64,000 nucleotides of DNA, from contig RYFE02000001.1 in assembly GCA_004138175.2 (NCBI GenBank), positions 186,001-250,000 of the forward strand. Reading direction: 5' to 3'. A program made the translations under genes and the position numbers. How positions within the stretch are numbered: position 1 is the first letter of the stretch; each line of letters starts with the position of its first letter. Positions 38,496-47,558 of this stretch are shown here, piece after piece. This DNA comes from Chloroflexales bacterium ZM16-3. GTDB taxonomy: Bacteria; Chloroflexota; Chloroflexia; Chloroflexales; Chloroflexaceae. Under the pieces are notes generated by a model. That model made no database searches. It was not told where the DNA came from and was given only the letters and a program-made list of their open reading frames with translations.

Positions 38496-39236
38496 CTACG
38501 GCTGATGCTCCTGCCCCTGCCCTCCATCTCCGGCGGCGATCCGTGCCATGGCCGCGTGGCACTCATCTGCCGTAATCGTCCCCCAGTCCCGCACGTACCA
38601 GCCCTCGCCACCCTCGTTGCTCAAGGTCGTCTGGAGACATAGCCTGCCGCCATCAAAGATCATCTCGTCGATGCCGTAGCGCACGCCGGTCTCGCCGGGC
38701 GCGGCGTAGTCCCCGACCACACGCATGTCACGGAGCGCGCCGATCTTCAGCGGGTCGGGGTCGGGCCGGTGCTGCGCTGAGTATACGAGGGCGACGTGTT
38801 CAGAGACCTCGATGATCGCGTCGCTGCCCTCTGCGGCCCGGTAGAGCACCACGGCCGCACCGAGGTCTCTGGCCTCCATAGCGGCGACCCATTTGCGATG
38901 CACATCGCCCACGGGCATGCCATAGGTTGAGAAGGGAACCCATGTGTCATCGGTGGGCGACTGCGTCGGCCCGGTGAAGGTTGACTCGGGGGCGGCAGTG
39001 GGGCGTGGCGCGGCGGTGGGGCGTGGCGCGGCGGTGGGCGCGATGGTCGGCTCCGCCGCCGTCTCCGTCCCTGCGAGGGATAAAGGGGGCTGGAGGTCGT
39101 CCCTGGGCGGGGCGGCGAGCAGCGCGCCAAAGAAGAAGACGTTGACGGCCACATAGAGAACGGCGGCGATGACAACGGCGGCGGCTAGGGCGAGGAGCCC
39201 CACATACCAAGGCTGGCGGGCGGGTCGGGCGTTCAT
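38496..39236 (-). CDS. Membrane-anchored extracytoplasmic protein of unknown function
   Basis: This 246-residue protein has one membrane segment near the start (YVGLLALAAAVVIAAVLYVAV), then an Ala/Pro/Thr linker with tandem TAAPRPTAAPRPTAAP, then a globular domain (about residues 95-230: HRKWVAAMEARDLGAAVVLYR ... LQTTLSNEGGEGWYVRDWG). The domain has the feel of an NTF2/SnoaL-like fold but no family was recognised. AGGGAG precedes the ATG. The linker and anchor place it outside the cell. Confidence 0.6.
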   Translation of the reverse strand: MNARPARQPWYVGLLALAAAVVIAAVLYVAVNVFFFGALLAAPPRDDLQPPLSLAGTETAAEPTIAPTAAPRPTAAPRPTAAPESTFTGPTQSPTDDTWVPFSTYGMPVGDVHRKWVAAMEARDLGAAVVLYRAAEGSDAIIEVSEHVALVYSAQHRPDPDPLKIGALRDMRVVGDYAAPGETGVRYGIDEMIFDGGRLCLQTTLSNEGGEGWYVRDWGTITADECHAAMARIAAGDGGQGQEHQP

Positions 39237-39628
39237 AGTCGTCTCCCTCTCTGCGGCGTGGATGCAGCATATGCAATTGGTGGCGCTGCATATATACCGT
39301 GAGAGGTGGCGAAAGGGTGTGCGGCTAGCATGCACCAGGCGGCAACGGCAAGCCAGACAGAGAAGCGGGCCGGAGAGTATCTCCCCGGCCCGCCTCTACG
39401 TCTCAGCGCCTCAGTCTCTCCGTGCTTTAGAAGCAGCCCTCCCCGGTGCAGACCGTGTCGGCGGGCGGGGCGACGGTGGTATTGATGCTGTCGGCGCTGC
39501 TGCCGATGCGCCCTCGCCCTACGCCACGAATTCCCAATCACCGCCGAGTGGATCTACCTCAACACCGCGACCTAGGGGCCGACGTTCGGATACCGCCGCA
39601 TCTGCTGATCGTGGTGCCGTTTGTGCCA
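39237..39628. other. Gene-poor region with a gene-end remnant
   Basis: This 392-base stretch holds the duplicated end of the downstream secreted-protein gene (see 39365-39453). To its right, on the minus strand, is a short open piece ending GGDWEFVA that overlaps the membrane glycosyltransferase end and looks like gene debris. No complete gene is seen. Confidence 0.5.
39365..39453 (-). pseudogene. Remnant duplicate of the 3' end and terminator of the gene at 40909-41958
   Basis: On the minus strand it encodes VCTGEGCF and a stop in the same frame as the end of the secreted-protein gene, then the same hairpin (GCGGGCCGG arms). Nearly every base matches 40847-40936 except around the stop codon. 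Upstream the frame continues briefly as SADSINTTVAPPADT and then loses similarity. Confidence 0.8.
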
Positions 39629-40759
39629 CTATCTTATTTCCTGTGTGACAGAGAGTTGCGTGGGCTTCCAGGTGAGGAAAAAGCTGAGTCCCCAGGCGAC
39701 CACGGCGAGCCAGACGGTGTTCCAGAGTGATGGGACGTGGGGGATTGCGAGGTTGTGCTCGCTGCCGAGGAGGAAGATCGTAGCGGCGCAGGTGTAGAGC
39801 CAATAGAGGCCTGTCCTGCGGATGCTCCCAATGATCACCGGGAGGATGAAGTACTGCTCTCCGATGCCGTAGATGAGGCCCAGTAGCACGACAACACTCA
39901 GCTCGACGGCCTGCGTCAATGGCATGCGCAGCTGATAGCGGGCCAGGAGCGGCAACGCGGCCATGACTAAGTAGAAGATCGGCCGACTTAGGTAGCCTGG
40001 TAGGAGAATGCTCAGGCCATACAGGCTATTCTGGCTGTCGTAGGCGATTACATTCGAGAAGATGCCGTTGGCACCTGCGTTGAGGTAGGGACCAAAGCTG
40101 AGGGCAAACAGGCTCAGCGCGGCGACTAGCAGGATTTCAGCCTGGCGTCGCGTGGGCGTCAGGTAGATGAAGATCATCCACACGGTGAAGAGGGTGTTGT
40201 GCTTGATCAGGAGAGCGAGGACTCCAAGGAGTAGGATGGCTGGTAGCGGAGGATTAGGCCGGCGCAGGCCGATCCATACGGCGAGCAAGATCGGCAGCAT
40301 GGCCAGATTCTCAAATTGGCCGTGGTAGCCGACGATCAGGATCGTTACGGGGTTGATCAGGTAGGCGGTAAAGGCAGGCCAGGGCCGCCTCGCGCCTAGC
40401 TGGACGCTGATCATGCCGATTATTAGCGCATTGAGCAGATCCACGCAGGTGAGAAAGGTGCGCACAACGGCGGCGAGGGGGATGTGGGCAGCGTCGGCGA
40501 TTGTTGCGCAGAAGAGAAGGCAGTAGGCCCAGAGTGGGCTATAGTTATAGCGGCTTGTCTCAGCATAAATATTTCCACCGCGCTGCATAATGTTGGCGAC
40601 GATCTGGTAGCTGACTTGATCGAAGTTCCCTGTGGTGTTCCATGCTAGGGCTAGATGTAGGCTGATGCCGACCAGAGCTGTGCCGATCAGGAACGGTGTT
40701 TGATTGAGTATGGCCTTGCCCCAAAATGTTCGCTGATGGGTCTGCTTTTGCATGTTCAT
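39629..40759 (-). CDS. GT-C-type membrane glycosyltransferase
   Basis: This 376-residue protein has about ten to eleven membrane segments. Features of the GT-C/DUF2029 mannosyltransferase group include a loop with NTTGNFDQVSYQIVANIM, SRYNYSPLWAYCLL, and GYHGQFENLAMLPILLAVW followed by LLIKHNTLFTVW. It would move a sugar from a polyprenyl phosphate carrier outside the membrane. Its codon use is clearly more AT-rich than its neighbours, and it is bracketed by a direct repeat, so it may be acquired. No ribosome site is visible upstream, where a GATGTAG heptamer array lies. Confidence 0.75.
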   Translation of the reverse strand: MNMQKQTHQRTFWGKAILNQTPFLIGTALVGISLHLALAWNTTGNFDQVSYQIVANIMQRGGNIYAETSRYNYSPLWAYCLLFCATIADAAHIPLAAVVRTFLTCVDLLNALIIGMISVQLGARRPWPAFTAYLINPVTILIVGYHGQFENLAMLPILLAVWIGLRRPNPPLPAILLLGVLALLIKHNTLFTVWMIFIYLTPTRRQAEILLVAALSLFALSFGPYLNAGANGIFSNVIAYDSQNSLYGLSILLPGYLSRPIFYLVMAALPLLARYQLRMPLTQAVELSVVVLLGLIYGIGEQYFILPVIIGSIRRTGLYWLYTCAATIFLLGSEHNLAIPHVPSLWNTVWLAVVAWGLSFFLTWKPTQLSVTQEIR

Positions 40760-40761
40760 GT

Positions 40762-40801
40762 GGGTAGGTGTGTAGGATGTAGAGATGTAGAGATGTAGGA
40801 T
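40762..40801. repeat. Heptanucleotide array (GATGTAG type)
   Basis: GTAGGTG, TGTAGGA, TGTAGAG, ATGTAGA-type units run in one arm just upstream of the membrane glycosyltransferase start. Confidence 0.75.
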
Positions 40802-40846
40802 CAGGGTTGCTGAGATATCATAAATGATGTTGATTACGAATAAAAT

Positions 40847-40936
40847 GCGGGCCGGAGAGTATCTCCCCGGCCCGCCTCTACGTCTCAGCGCCTCAGTGCC
40901 TCAGTGATCTAGAAGCAGCCCTCCCCGGTGCAGACA
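40847..40936 (-). repeat. Direct repeat copy 2: 3' end of the secreted-protein gene plus terminator hairpin
   Basis: The GCGGGCCGGGGAG / CTCTCCGGCCCGC hairpin followed by ATTTTATTC on the minus strand is a plausible terminator for the gene at 40909-41958. The whole block, including the last codons, is repeated at 39365-39453. Confidence 0.8.
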
Positions 40937-41958
40937 CCGTCGGATGCGGGCACCGGCGTGTCGAGGGGGGCGTCGCCGGGGCCGGGCTGGAGCGTGTAGT
41001 TGGCCACCGCACGCACGCCGCTCATATTGCCGTAGGCCGTGTAGCTGCGCTGGCCCACCGGCTCCTGCTCGCTCAGGTAGAGCACCGCGCTGAAGGTGCC
41101 GTCGGCATCGGCCGTCACATCGCCGATCCAGCGGGTCGAGTAGTCGGGCAGCGTCACCCAGACGGTGACGATCTCTTTGGGCTTGAAGCCGGCACCGATA
41201 AAGGCGGCGAAGCTGCGCTGGGTGTCGGGGCTTGGGCCGATGTTCAGCGTGGCCACACCGCTGGCGACGGTCAGGTCGTCCACGCTGACATCAAACTCGG
41301 CGATGCCGTTGGCCCCGCTGCGCAGGCCGCGGCCAGTGAAGGCGTAGTGGCCCACCGGCACGCCGGTGACATAGAGCACATACTCCATGCTGCCGGCGGG
41401 GCCGGCGGAGACGCGCCCCAGGTCGGCCACGCTGTTGTCGGGGTAGCGGATCCATGCGGCCACATCCTCGCCGCCCCAGTAGCCGCTGCCCCGGAAGACG
41501 AAGTAGGAACCCTGCGAGTCCTTACCGGGCTCGGCAGTGATCGTCACACCGGCGGAGGTGCCGGGGGCCGCGCCGATGCCGACACTGATGTCGGCGTAGA
41601 CCTCGCGGCCACTCTCCTTGCCGTGGGCGGTGTAGGTGTACTTGCCGGTGGGCGTGAAGGTGGCCCCTAGGAAGTCGGGCAGGTAGGGGTAGTTGAAGCT
41701 GCCGTCGCCGTTGGCGACGATCTCGGCCACCCCATAGACCTGGAAGTCGGGGTAGGTGATCCAGACGGCGACGGTCTCGCCGGGCGAGAAGCCCTGGCCG
41801 ACCAGGGTGACGGTGTCATTCTGACGGGGGGCGGCGGGGCTGGCGCTGAGGATGGCCGAGCTCGCCAGCGACGACCAGCTCCACAGGCCGAGCAGTGCGG
41901 CGATGGCCAGGGTGAATCCGCCCACCAGGAGTCGGCGCGCTCTTGTGTGCTGCAACAT
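40909..41958 (-). CDS. Secreted protein with three IPT/TIG-like beta repeats
   Basis: This 349-residue protein has a signal peptide or N-terminal anchor (LLVGGFTLAIAALLGLWSWSSLASS) and then three similar units of about 100 residues. Each unit includes an F/G-rich strand and a phrase of the form ETVAVWITYPD, EDVAAWIRYPD or EIVTVWVTLPD, followed by a DGxF/Y strand. The fold is probably Ig-like. It ends with the cysteine pair DGVCTGEGCF, which may form a disulfide. GGGAGGGAG precedes the ATG. Its function is unknown. The last codons and terminator are duplicated beyond the neighbouring gene. Confidence 0.72.
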   Translation of the reverse strand: MLQHTRARRLLVGGFTLAIAALLGLWSWSSLASSAILSASPAAPRQNDTVTLVGQGFSPGETVAVWITYPDFQVYGVAEIVANGDGSFNYPYLPDFLGATFTPTGKYTYTAHGKESGREVYADISVGIGAAPGTSAGVTITAEPGKDSQGSYFVFRGSGYWGGEDVAAWIRYPDNSVADLGRVSAGPAGSMEYVLYVTGVPVGHYAFTGRGLRSGANGIAEFDVSVDDLTVASGVATLNIGPSPDTQRSFAAFIGAGFKPKEIVTVWVTLPDYSTRWIGDVTADADGTFSAVLYLSEQEPVGQRSYTAYGNMSGVRAVANYTLQPGPGDAPLDTPVPASDGVCTGEGCF

Positions 41959-42188
41959 AGTTTTTCTCCCTCCCATTAAAGCGTAGCGTGCGCGATCATC
42001 GCGCCTGACATAAGGCTACACCAGAGGGCGCGGGAGGCCCAGATCCACAGGTAACTATTGGATGACAGGAGCCTTACTGGAGCCTTACAGAGCTGGAATG
42101 ATAGTGACGTTATCATCGCACCCTACGATATGTGGTATCATACCGCCCGGCTGAGGGCCGCCACGTTCGCGGAAGGACTCACCTTGAT

Positions 42189-43340
42189 ATGGACAAACAT
42201 CTGACTCGTGCCTGCTCGCTCCTGCTGCTCCTCGCCGCCCTGGCCGGGTGCGCGAACAGAGTCGTCACCTCGGGGCCTGCGCAGGCTGTCGCCACTGCGG
42301 TGCCTGCGACGAGCGCCGCGCTTGCGACCCCGGTTCCGACCCTGCCCCCCACCGCTGCCCCATCCACCGCCACGCCTGAGCCGCCTACGGCCACGCCTGA
42401 GCCGCCCACGGCCACGCCTGAGCCAATCACCGGCGACCTGGCCCTTCCCAGAGGTAGCCTGACCCAGCGGCCCTTCGCCGTGATGCTCGACAACCATCCC
42501 GACGCCTATCCACAGTCAGGTATGAGCGGGGCCGTGATCGTCTTCGAGGCCCTGGCCGAGTTCGGGATTACCCGCTACATGGCCGTCTTCGCACCCGGCA
42601 TCTCGCCCGAGCTGAGCGAGATCGGCCCGGTGCGCAGCGCCCGACCCTACTATGTGGAGTGGGCCAAGGGCCTGCGCGCCATCTACACCCATGCTGGCGG
42701 CTCGCCCGAGGGCCTGTTGCTCGCTGAGAACGCGATCGAGATTATCAATAACGATGCGCTCAGGGGCGTCTCTGGCCCCTACTTTCGCCGCAGCGGCGAG
42801 CGTCTTGCACCCCACAACCTCTACACCGATAGCGCCAATATCGCCGCCTTCGCCGCCAGCCGCAGCGTCGAGACGCCCGACCTAAGCGAGATCGGCTTCA
42901 TCCTCAAGCCCGAGGCTCCCGCCGACCAGCGGTCAGCCAGCCAGCGCCTTAGCTACTTCTTCATCTACCGCGAGGCGTATGTGGGCTGGAGCTATGACCC
43001 ATCCAGCAATAACTATCTCTACTTCCGGGGCGCGAAGCCCGATATCGACCGGAGCACCGGCCAGCAGCTCCGCTTTAAGAATGTGGTTGTCATGGAGGTG
43101 CCCGAGGCGCCCATCCCCGGCGACCCGAAGGGTCGCATTGAGCAGCAGGTGCTCGGAGAGGGCAATGCGCGCATCTTCCGCGACGGGACAATGATCGAGG
43201 CCACATGGCACAAAGATGCCGGCTTCGCGCAGCTCCGCTTCTACGCGGCAGACGGATCAGAGGTTCCCATGAACCCCGGTCCAGTCTGGATTGCTGCCAT
43301 CCCGTTCATGGACAACCTAACCGTAGAAGGGGGATCATGA
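42189..43340 (+). CDS. DUF3048 (YerB-like) lipoprotein
   Basis: This 383-residue protein has a lipoprotein signal with lipobox LAALAGC, then a Thr/Pro linker with three PPTATPE units, and a DUF3048 domain (RPFAVMLDNHPDAYPQSGMSGAVIVFEALAEFGITRYMAVF, SEIGPVRSARPYYVEWAKG, THAGGSPEGLL). The domain is widespread in secreted Firmicutes and Chloroflexota proteins and has no proven biochemical role. GGAAGGA precedes the start; the open frame extends 19 codons upstream without family similarity. It overlaps the next gene by four bases. Confidence 0.85.
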   Translation: MDKHLTRACSLLLLLAALAGCANRVVTSGPAQAVATAVPATSAALATPVPTLPPTAAPSTATPEPPTATPEPPTATPEPITGDLALPRGSLTQRPFAVMLDNHPDAYPQSGMSGAVIVFEALAEFGITRYMAVFAPGISPELSEIGPVRSARPYYVEWAKGLRAIYTHAGGSPEGLLLAENAIEIINNDALRGVSGPYFRRSGERLAPHNLYTDSANIAAFAASRSVETPDLSEIGFILKPEAPADQRSASQRLSYFFIYREAYVGWSYDPSSNNYLYFRGAKPDIDRSTGQQLRFKNVVVMEVPEAPIPGDPKGRIEQQVLGEGNARIFRDGTMIEATWHKDAGFAQLRFYAADGSEVPMNPGPVWIAAIPFMDNLTVEGGS

Positions 43341-44680
43341 TAGAAGGCAAATTACGTCATTTTCTTGCGGCCGCCATCCTTATGTTGATGGCGGCCAGCG
43401 TCGCGCAGGTGCGCGCCGCACCAGCCCACCAGGAGCTGGCTCCCACCTACCGCATCTTCGCCACGCGCGAGGGTCTGGTGGGTCACACCACGGCCAACGG
43501 CCACGTCATCCAGCCCCGCGACCGCTTCGTCGCCCTCCCCTCCTGGACTGTTCTCTCCCCCAAGGGTACCAGCCAGTACGCCGTGCGCCTGACCTACAAC
43601 GGGCGCAGCGTGGTCGTGCCTGTCTGGGATGTTGGCCCCTGGAACACCAAGGATAACTACTGGGACGCGAACCGCCGCTACGGCGACCTGCCGGTCGGCC
43701 GACCGATGGCTCACGCCGCCTACTTCGACGACTATAACGGCGGGCGCGACGAGAGCGGTCGCATGGTTCGTGACCCGAACGGGATCGATATCGCCGACGG
43801 AGCCTTCTGGGACGACCTGGGGATGAGCCGCAGCGACTATGTGCTGGTCACATTTCTCTGGCTCGGTGCAGACCCCGGCCCCGGCAATGCGGTGCCGATC
43901 GACCCGCCCCCGCCCGGCGCATCCGCCCCGGCCGCGAAGGCTGTTGAGGTCGAGTCGGGGGCCACCGCCGTAGATAACGGCGCGAATGGCTACAGCGCCA
44001 GCGGGCCGCACTGGGATCAGGCCGCATGTGGGATGGGCGGTAGCTCGGACTACACGCTCTCCACGAGTGACCCGGCGAAGGGTACGAGCGCGGCCTCCTG
44101 GGCACCGCAGCTCTCCGCCGCCGGCTTCTACGAGCTGCGGGCCTACGTGCCCGAGTGCGGCGGGCCGACCGCCACGCGATCAGCCCGCTACCGGGTCAGC
44201 CACGATGGTGCGACAACCGATGTGGTGATCGACCAGCAGGCCAACGCCGGGCAGTGGGCATCTCTGGGTACCTTCCACTTTGGCGGCGACACCAACGGCC
44301 AGCCAAGGGTGGATCTGGGTGACGTGACGGGCGACGCGAGCCGGGCGGTGCGCTTTGACGCCATGGCCTGGGCACCGCGCACGGACACGACCCCGCCCAA
44401 CGGTACGGTGACGGCGATCGCCCGCAAGGACAACGGCTACCAGATCAGCTGGGGCGGCACGGACGACATGAGCGGCATCGCCACCTACGATGTGCAGGTG
44501 CGTCAGCTGCCTAAGGGCGGCTGGACGGACTGGAAGCAGGGGGTGGCGGACACCGGCGCATGGTTTGGCCCCGATGAAGGCAAGCAGTTCGCCTTCCGCG
44601 TGCGCGCCCGCGACTGGGCCAGCAACCTGGAGCCGTGGCCCGAGGGCGCGGATATGGATACGACGCAGGCAGCGCCGTAG
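43337..44680 (+). CDS. Secreted protein with RlpA-like barrel, golvesin-like and fibronectin-like domains
   Basis: This 447-residue protein has a signal peptide (FLAAAILMLMAASVAQVRA), a double-psi-beta-barrel-like region (about 35-185: HVIQPRDRFVALPSWTVLSPKG, VVPVWDVGPWNTKDNYW), a golvesin/CBM-like beta-sandwich (about 205-360: YELRAYVPECGG, RYRVSHDGATTDVVIDQQANAGQWASLG), and a C-terminal fibronectin-III-like domain. The RlpA-like part suggests action on cell-wall glycan or a related polymer. It starts inside the stop of the DUF3048 gene (ATGA), so the two are translationally coupled and probably work together outside the cell. Confidence 0.72.
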   Translation: MIEGKLRHFLAAAILMLMAASVAQVRAAPAHQELAPTYRIFATREGLVGHTTANGHVIQPRDRFVALPSWTVLSPKGTSQYAVRLTYNGRSVVVPVWDVGPWNTKDNYWDANRRYGDLPVGRPMAHAAYFDDYNGGRDESGRMVRDPNGIDIADGAFWDDLGMSRSDYVLVTFLWLGADPGPGNAVPIDPPPPGASAPAAKAVEVESGATAVDNGANGYSASGPHWDQAACGMGGSSDYTLSTSDPAKGTSAASWAPQLSAAGFYELRAYVPECGGPTATRSARYRVSHDGATTDVVIDQQANAGQWASLGTFHFGGDTNGQPRVDLGDVTGDASRAVRFDAMAWAPRTDTTPPNGTVTAIARKDNGYQISWGGTDDMSGIATYDVQVRQLPKGGWTDWKQGVADTGAWFGPDEGKQFAFRVRARDWASNLEPWPEGADMDTTQAAP

Positions 44681-44683
44681 GGG

Positions 44684-44820
44684 ACAGCGAACAGGGCACA
44701 GGGAACAGGCCGTGTGCCTACGTCGGCGCTGTAAATGGCCGGGGCGAAACGCAATTCGTTTCGCCCCGGCCATTTGCTGTTTACCGCGCCCTGTCCCCTG
44801 TCCCCTATCCCCTGTCTCCT
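44684..44820. repeat. Heptanucleotide inverted array (CTGTCCC type) enclosing a 19-bp perfect hairpin
   Basis: Outer arms of ACAGGGC/ACAGGGA and CTGTCCC/CTATCCC units surround a perfect inner stem AAATGGCCGGGGCGAAACG with loop CAATT at 44733-44775. It lies between convergent genes and probably ends both transcripts. Confidence 0.85.
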
Positions 44821-44821
44821 A

Positions 44822-46021
44822 CTACTTATCCGCCAACGCAGCCACTCCGGGGAGCACCTTGCCCTCCAGAAGCTCCAGAGATGCGCCGCCGCCGGTGGAG
44901 ACGTGGGACATCTTATCGGCGAGGCCAGCCTGCTCAATGGCGGCCACCGAGTCTCCGCCGCCGATAATGGTGATCGCCCCGAGGGCCGATGCGTCGGCCA
45001 TGGCCGTGGCGACGGCGAAGGTGCCCTTGGCGAAGGGCTCCATCTCGAACACGCCCATCGGCCCGTTCCAGATCACCGTCTTCGCACCCCGCACCTCAGC
45101 GGCGTAGATCTTGGCCGTCTCCGGGCCAATGTCGAGGATGCGCCAGCCGGCGGGCACCGCGTCCACGCTTACCGTCTGGGTGTTCGCGCTGGCGCTGAAG
45201 GCGTCGGCGATCACCGCATCGACAGGAAGAATCAGGCGGGCACCGGCGGTCTCAGCCTTGGCGATCAGGCCGCGGGCGATATCAATGCTCTCCGGCTCGA
45301 TGAGCGAGTCGCCCATGTTCTTGCCCTGGGCGAGCAGGAAGGTGTTGGCCATGCCGCCGCCGATCAGCAGGGCATTGACCTTGCCGAGCAGGTTGTCGAT
45401 CACGCCGATCTTGTCGCTGATCTTCGCACCGCCGATGATCGTCACGAAGGGGCGCGCGGGGTCCTCCAGGGCACCGCCGATGAAGGCCAGCTCCTTCTCC
45501 AGCAGAAAGCCAGCCACACCGGGCAGGTGATGGGCCACCCCCTCGGTGCTGGCATTGGCCCGGTGGGCCGCGCCGAAGGCGTCATTCACGAACACGTCGC
45601 CCAGCTTCGCCAGCTCGGCCGCCATCTCGGGATCGTTCTTCTCCTCGCGCGGGTCGAAGCGGGTGTTCTCCAGCATCAGCACCTGACCCGGCCCCACCGA
45701 CTCGGCGGCGGCCTCGGCGGCTGGCCCGGTGATCGCCTCGGTCTTCTTCACCTCGCTTGCCTCGGGGAGCAGCTCAAAGAGCCGCTCGACCACCGGGCGC
45801 ATACTGTACTTGGGGTTGACCTTGCCCTTCGGACGGCCGAGGTGCGACATCAGCACCACTCCGGCGCCGTGATCGATCAGGTAGCGGATGGTAGGCAGCG
45901 CCGCCCGGATGCGTGTGTCGTCCGTGATGGCCCCGGTGTCGTCCTGCGGCACATTGAAATCTACACGCACCAGTGCGCGCTTCCCAGCCCACTCGACGTC
46001 GCGGATTGTCTTCTTTGCCAT
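44822..46021 (-). CDS. pgk: Phosphoglycerate kinase
   Basis: This 399-residue glycolytic enzyme transfers phosphate from 1,3-bisphosphoglycerate to ADP. It carries the family motifs [11 protein letters not shown] near the start, the arginine-rich [15 protein letters not shown], the [15 protein letters not shown] block, [15 protein letters not shown], and the C-terminal [42 protein letters not shown] precedes the ATG. No gap or other glycolytic gene is adjacent. Confidence 0.97.
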   Translation of the reverse strand: MAKKTIRDVEWAGKRALVRVDFNVPQDDTGAITDDTRIRAALPTIRYLIDHGAGVVLMSHLGRPKGKVNPKYSMRPVVERLFELLPEASEVKKTEAITGPAAEAAAESVGPGQVLMLENTRFDPREEKNDPEMAAELAKLGDVFVNDAFGAAHRANASTEGVAHHLPGVAGFLLEKELAFIGGALEDPARPFVTIIGGAKISDKIGVIDNLLGKVNALLIGGGMANTFLLAQGKNMGDSLIEPESIDIARGLIAKAETAGARLILPVDAVIADAFSASANTQTVSVDAVPAGWRILDIGPETAKIYAAEVRGAKTVIWNGPMGVFEMEPFAKGTFAVATAMADASALGAITIIGGGDSVAAIEQAGLADKMSHVSTGGGASLELLEGKVLPGVAALADK

Positions 46022-46073
46022 AGGGATCTCTCCTCATATCGGCATTATCCCGTTCCCGGCCTATTGTAGCACA

Positions 46074-46137
46074 GTGGGGGCTGGGGGCTGGGGGCTGGGG
46101 GCTGGGGGCTGGGGGTTGGGGTTGGGGGTTGGGGATG
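46074..46137. repeat. Heptanucleotide array (GGGGGCT type)
   Basis: Five to six GGGGGCT units then GGGGGTT units run in one arm. The same unit forms the array inside cydDC at 4254-4384. It lies upstream of pgk in a gap of 302 bases that otherwise holds only the element at 46190-46304. Confidence 0.9.
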
Positions 46138-46189
46138 TGCAGATTCGTTAGATGGCAATAGCGCAGAAGGAACCATCTCACTCTGCGCG

Positions 46190-46304
46190 TGCCCGGCCCG
46201 TAAACGGGCGGGCTCTTGTTCGACAAAGGCCGCCTGCGCGGCCTCAGGCAGGCCGCGCAGGCGGCCTTCGCAGAACGTAGCCCGCGGCTTCAGCCGCCGG
46301 GCGG
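46190..46304. repeat. Dispersed multi-stem repeat, copy 2
   Basis: CCCGGCCCGTAAACGGGCGGG, a long AAGGCCGCCTGCGCGGCC / GGCCGCGCAGGCGGCCTT stem, and the tail CGGCTTCAGCCGCCGGGCGG appear in the same order as in the cydDC copy at 3472-3592, with different but still pairing stem bases. Confidence 0.8.
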
Positions 46305-46323
46305 TACTGTGCGTTTTGCCATC

Positions 46324-46566
46324 CTACCCGATCATATCCTCGGGGTATGCTGGGGGCGGCACGGGTAGCTCGCTGAGCCCGGCCGAGATGGCGGCCTCAA
46401 TCCGCCGCTTCAGATCCCAGACATGCTCTAGCTCGCGGTTAATCGCCTGTAGGCGCGGGTGCTCCTGCTCATCCACCTGGCTATCCGCGTAGATCTGAAG
46501 GCGTTCCTCTTCGCGCGCCGCGATAATTGTATGCGCTGCGGCCAGTTGCTCTTTGAGCGTAGACAT
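46324..46566 (-). CDS. Small DUF2630-like protein
   Basis: This 80-residue protein begins MSTLKEQLAAAHTIIAAREEER and continues with EHPRLQAINRELEHVWDLKRRIEAA, a mostly helical, charged sequence resembling DUF2630 proteins (EEHxL ... RLxxLExxLDQCWDLLRQRRA). A GAGGAG precedes the ATG. The C-terminus is a short Pro-rich tail, LPVPPPAYPEDMIG. DUF2630 has no known function. The open frame continues 36 codons upstream without supporting features. The 284 bases upstream contain no other gene that I recognise. Confidence 0.6.
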   Translation of the reverse strand: MSTLKEQLAAAHTIIAAREEERLQIYADSQVDEQEHPRLQAINRELEHVWDLKRRIEAAISAGLSELPVPPPAYPEDMIG

Positions 46567-46850
46567 GGGGGTCTCCTCAGTAGATGTCTCTTGTCTGCGC
46601 GACCCGGTCATTCGCCCCAGGCGAGCCGCTTGCGGGGCCGCACCGCGATCAGGTTTCGACCCCAGGCCGGTCAAGCGCTTGCTCGGTCGGTTCGCTCACA
46701 GGATGCTCCAGGCGTTTATGGGATCTTGGTCGTATCTTAACACGCCCATAGGCTGGGGACAATGCGCATCTGGTATACCGACAGGGCTGATGTAGCTCTC
46801 GTGGAGCTTGGCTCCAGACTCCCACCGGGAATGGCCAGGAGGATCGCACG

Positions 46851-47558
46851 GTGAAAAAGATGCTCAGCACAGCAGATATTCATATTCACACCACCTACAG
46901 CGATGGGGTGGCCACGCCGACGCAGGTGCTGGCGTACGCTGCGGCACACACGGATCTGCGGGTGATCGCGATCACCGACCACGATGCGATCAGCGGCGCT
47001 CTGGAGGCCCGCGACCTCGCTGGCGAGTTTGGGCTTGAGGTGATCGTGGGCGAGGAGGTCTCGACGCGCGAGGGGCACCTGCTGGCGCTGTTTATCGAGG
47101 AGGAGCTGCCAGCAGGCCGCCCGGCGGTCGAGACGGTGGCGGCCATCCATGCGCAGGGCGGGATCTGTGTGGCCCCGCACCCCTTCGGCATGCTGGTGCC
47201 CTCGGTGGGTCGCTGCGGCCCGCTGCGGCGCAAGGTTGGCCTGGATCGCGGCTGGCCGGTGGACGCCATCGAGAGCTTTAACGCCAGTCTCTGGCTGCCC
47301 CTCAATAATCGGGCGGCGGCCAGCTACGCCGCCCGCCACGGAATCCCCGCCCTCGGCGGGAGCGACGCCCACCACCTGGAGACGATCGGGCGCGGCTACA
47401 CTCACTTCCCCGGCCGCAGCGCCGCCGACCTGCGCCGGGCTATCCTGGCGGGCGAGACGATGGCATGCGGGCGCCCGTGGTTCTGGGGGCCGCGTCTGCT
47501 GACAGCGTGGCTCTCGGTGCGTCTGGGCGGCGCACCTGACCTGCCTGTGACGGCCTAG
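46851..47558 (+). CDS. PHP-domain metal-dependent phosphoesterase
   Basis: This 235-residue protein has the PHP metal-site motifs: DIHIHTTYSDG near the start, ITDHDAISGA (about residue 45), a glutamate in VGEEVST, CVAPHPFG (about 105) and GGSDAHH (about 165). Relatives hydrolyse phosphoesters such as histidinol phosphate or 3',5'-bisphosphonucleotides; the substrate here is not known. The start is GTG with AGGAGG eight bases upstream. Its last 119 bases overlap a convergent gene on the other strand. Confidence 0.88.
   Translation: MKKMLSTADIHIHTTYSDGVATPTQVLAYAAAHTDLRVIAITDHDAISGALEARDLAGEFGLEVIVGEEVSTREGHLLALFIEEELPAGRPAVETVAAIHAQGGICVAPHPFGMLVPSVGRCGPLRRKVGLDRGWPVDAIESFNASLWLPLNNRAAASYAARHGIPALGGSDAHHLETIGRGYTHFPGRSAADLRRAILAGETMACGRPWFWGPRLLTAWLSVRLGGAPDLPVTA

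Noticed and set aside
39365-40936. Insertion sequence or prophage
   Set aside because: There is a direct repeat around a foreign-looking gene, but no transposase, integrase or terminal inverted repeats were found.
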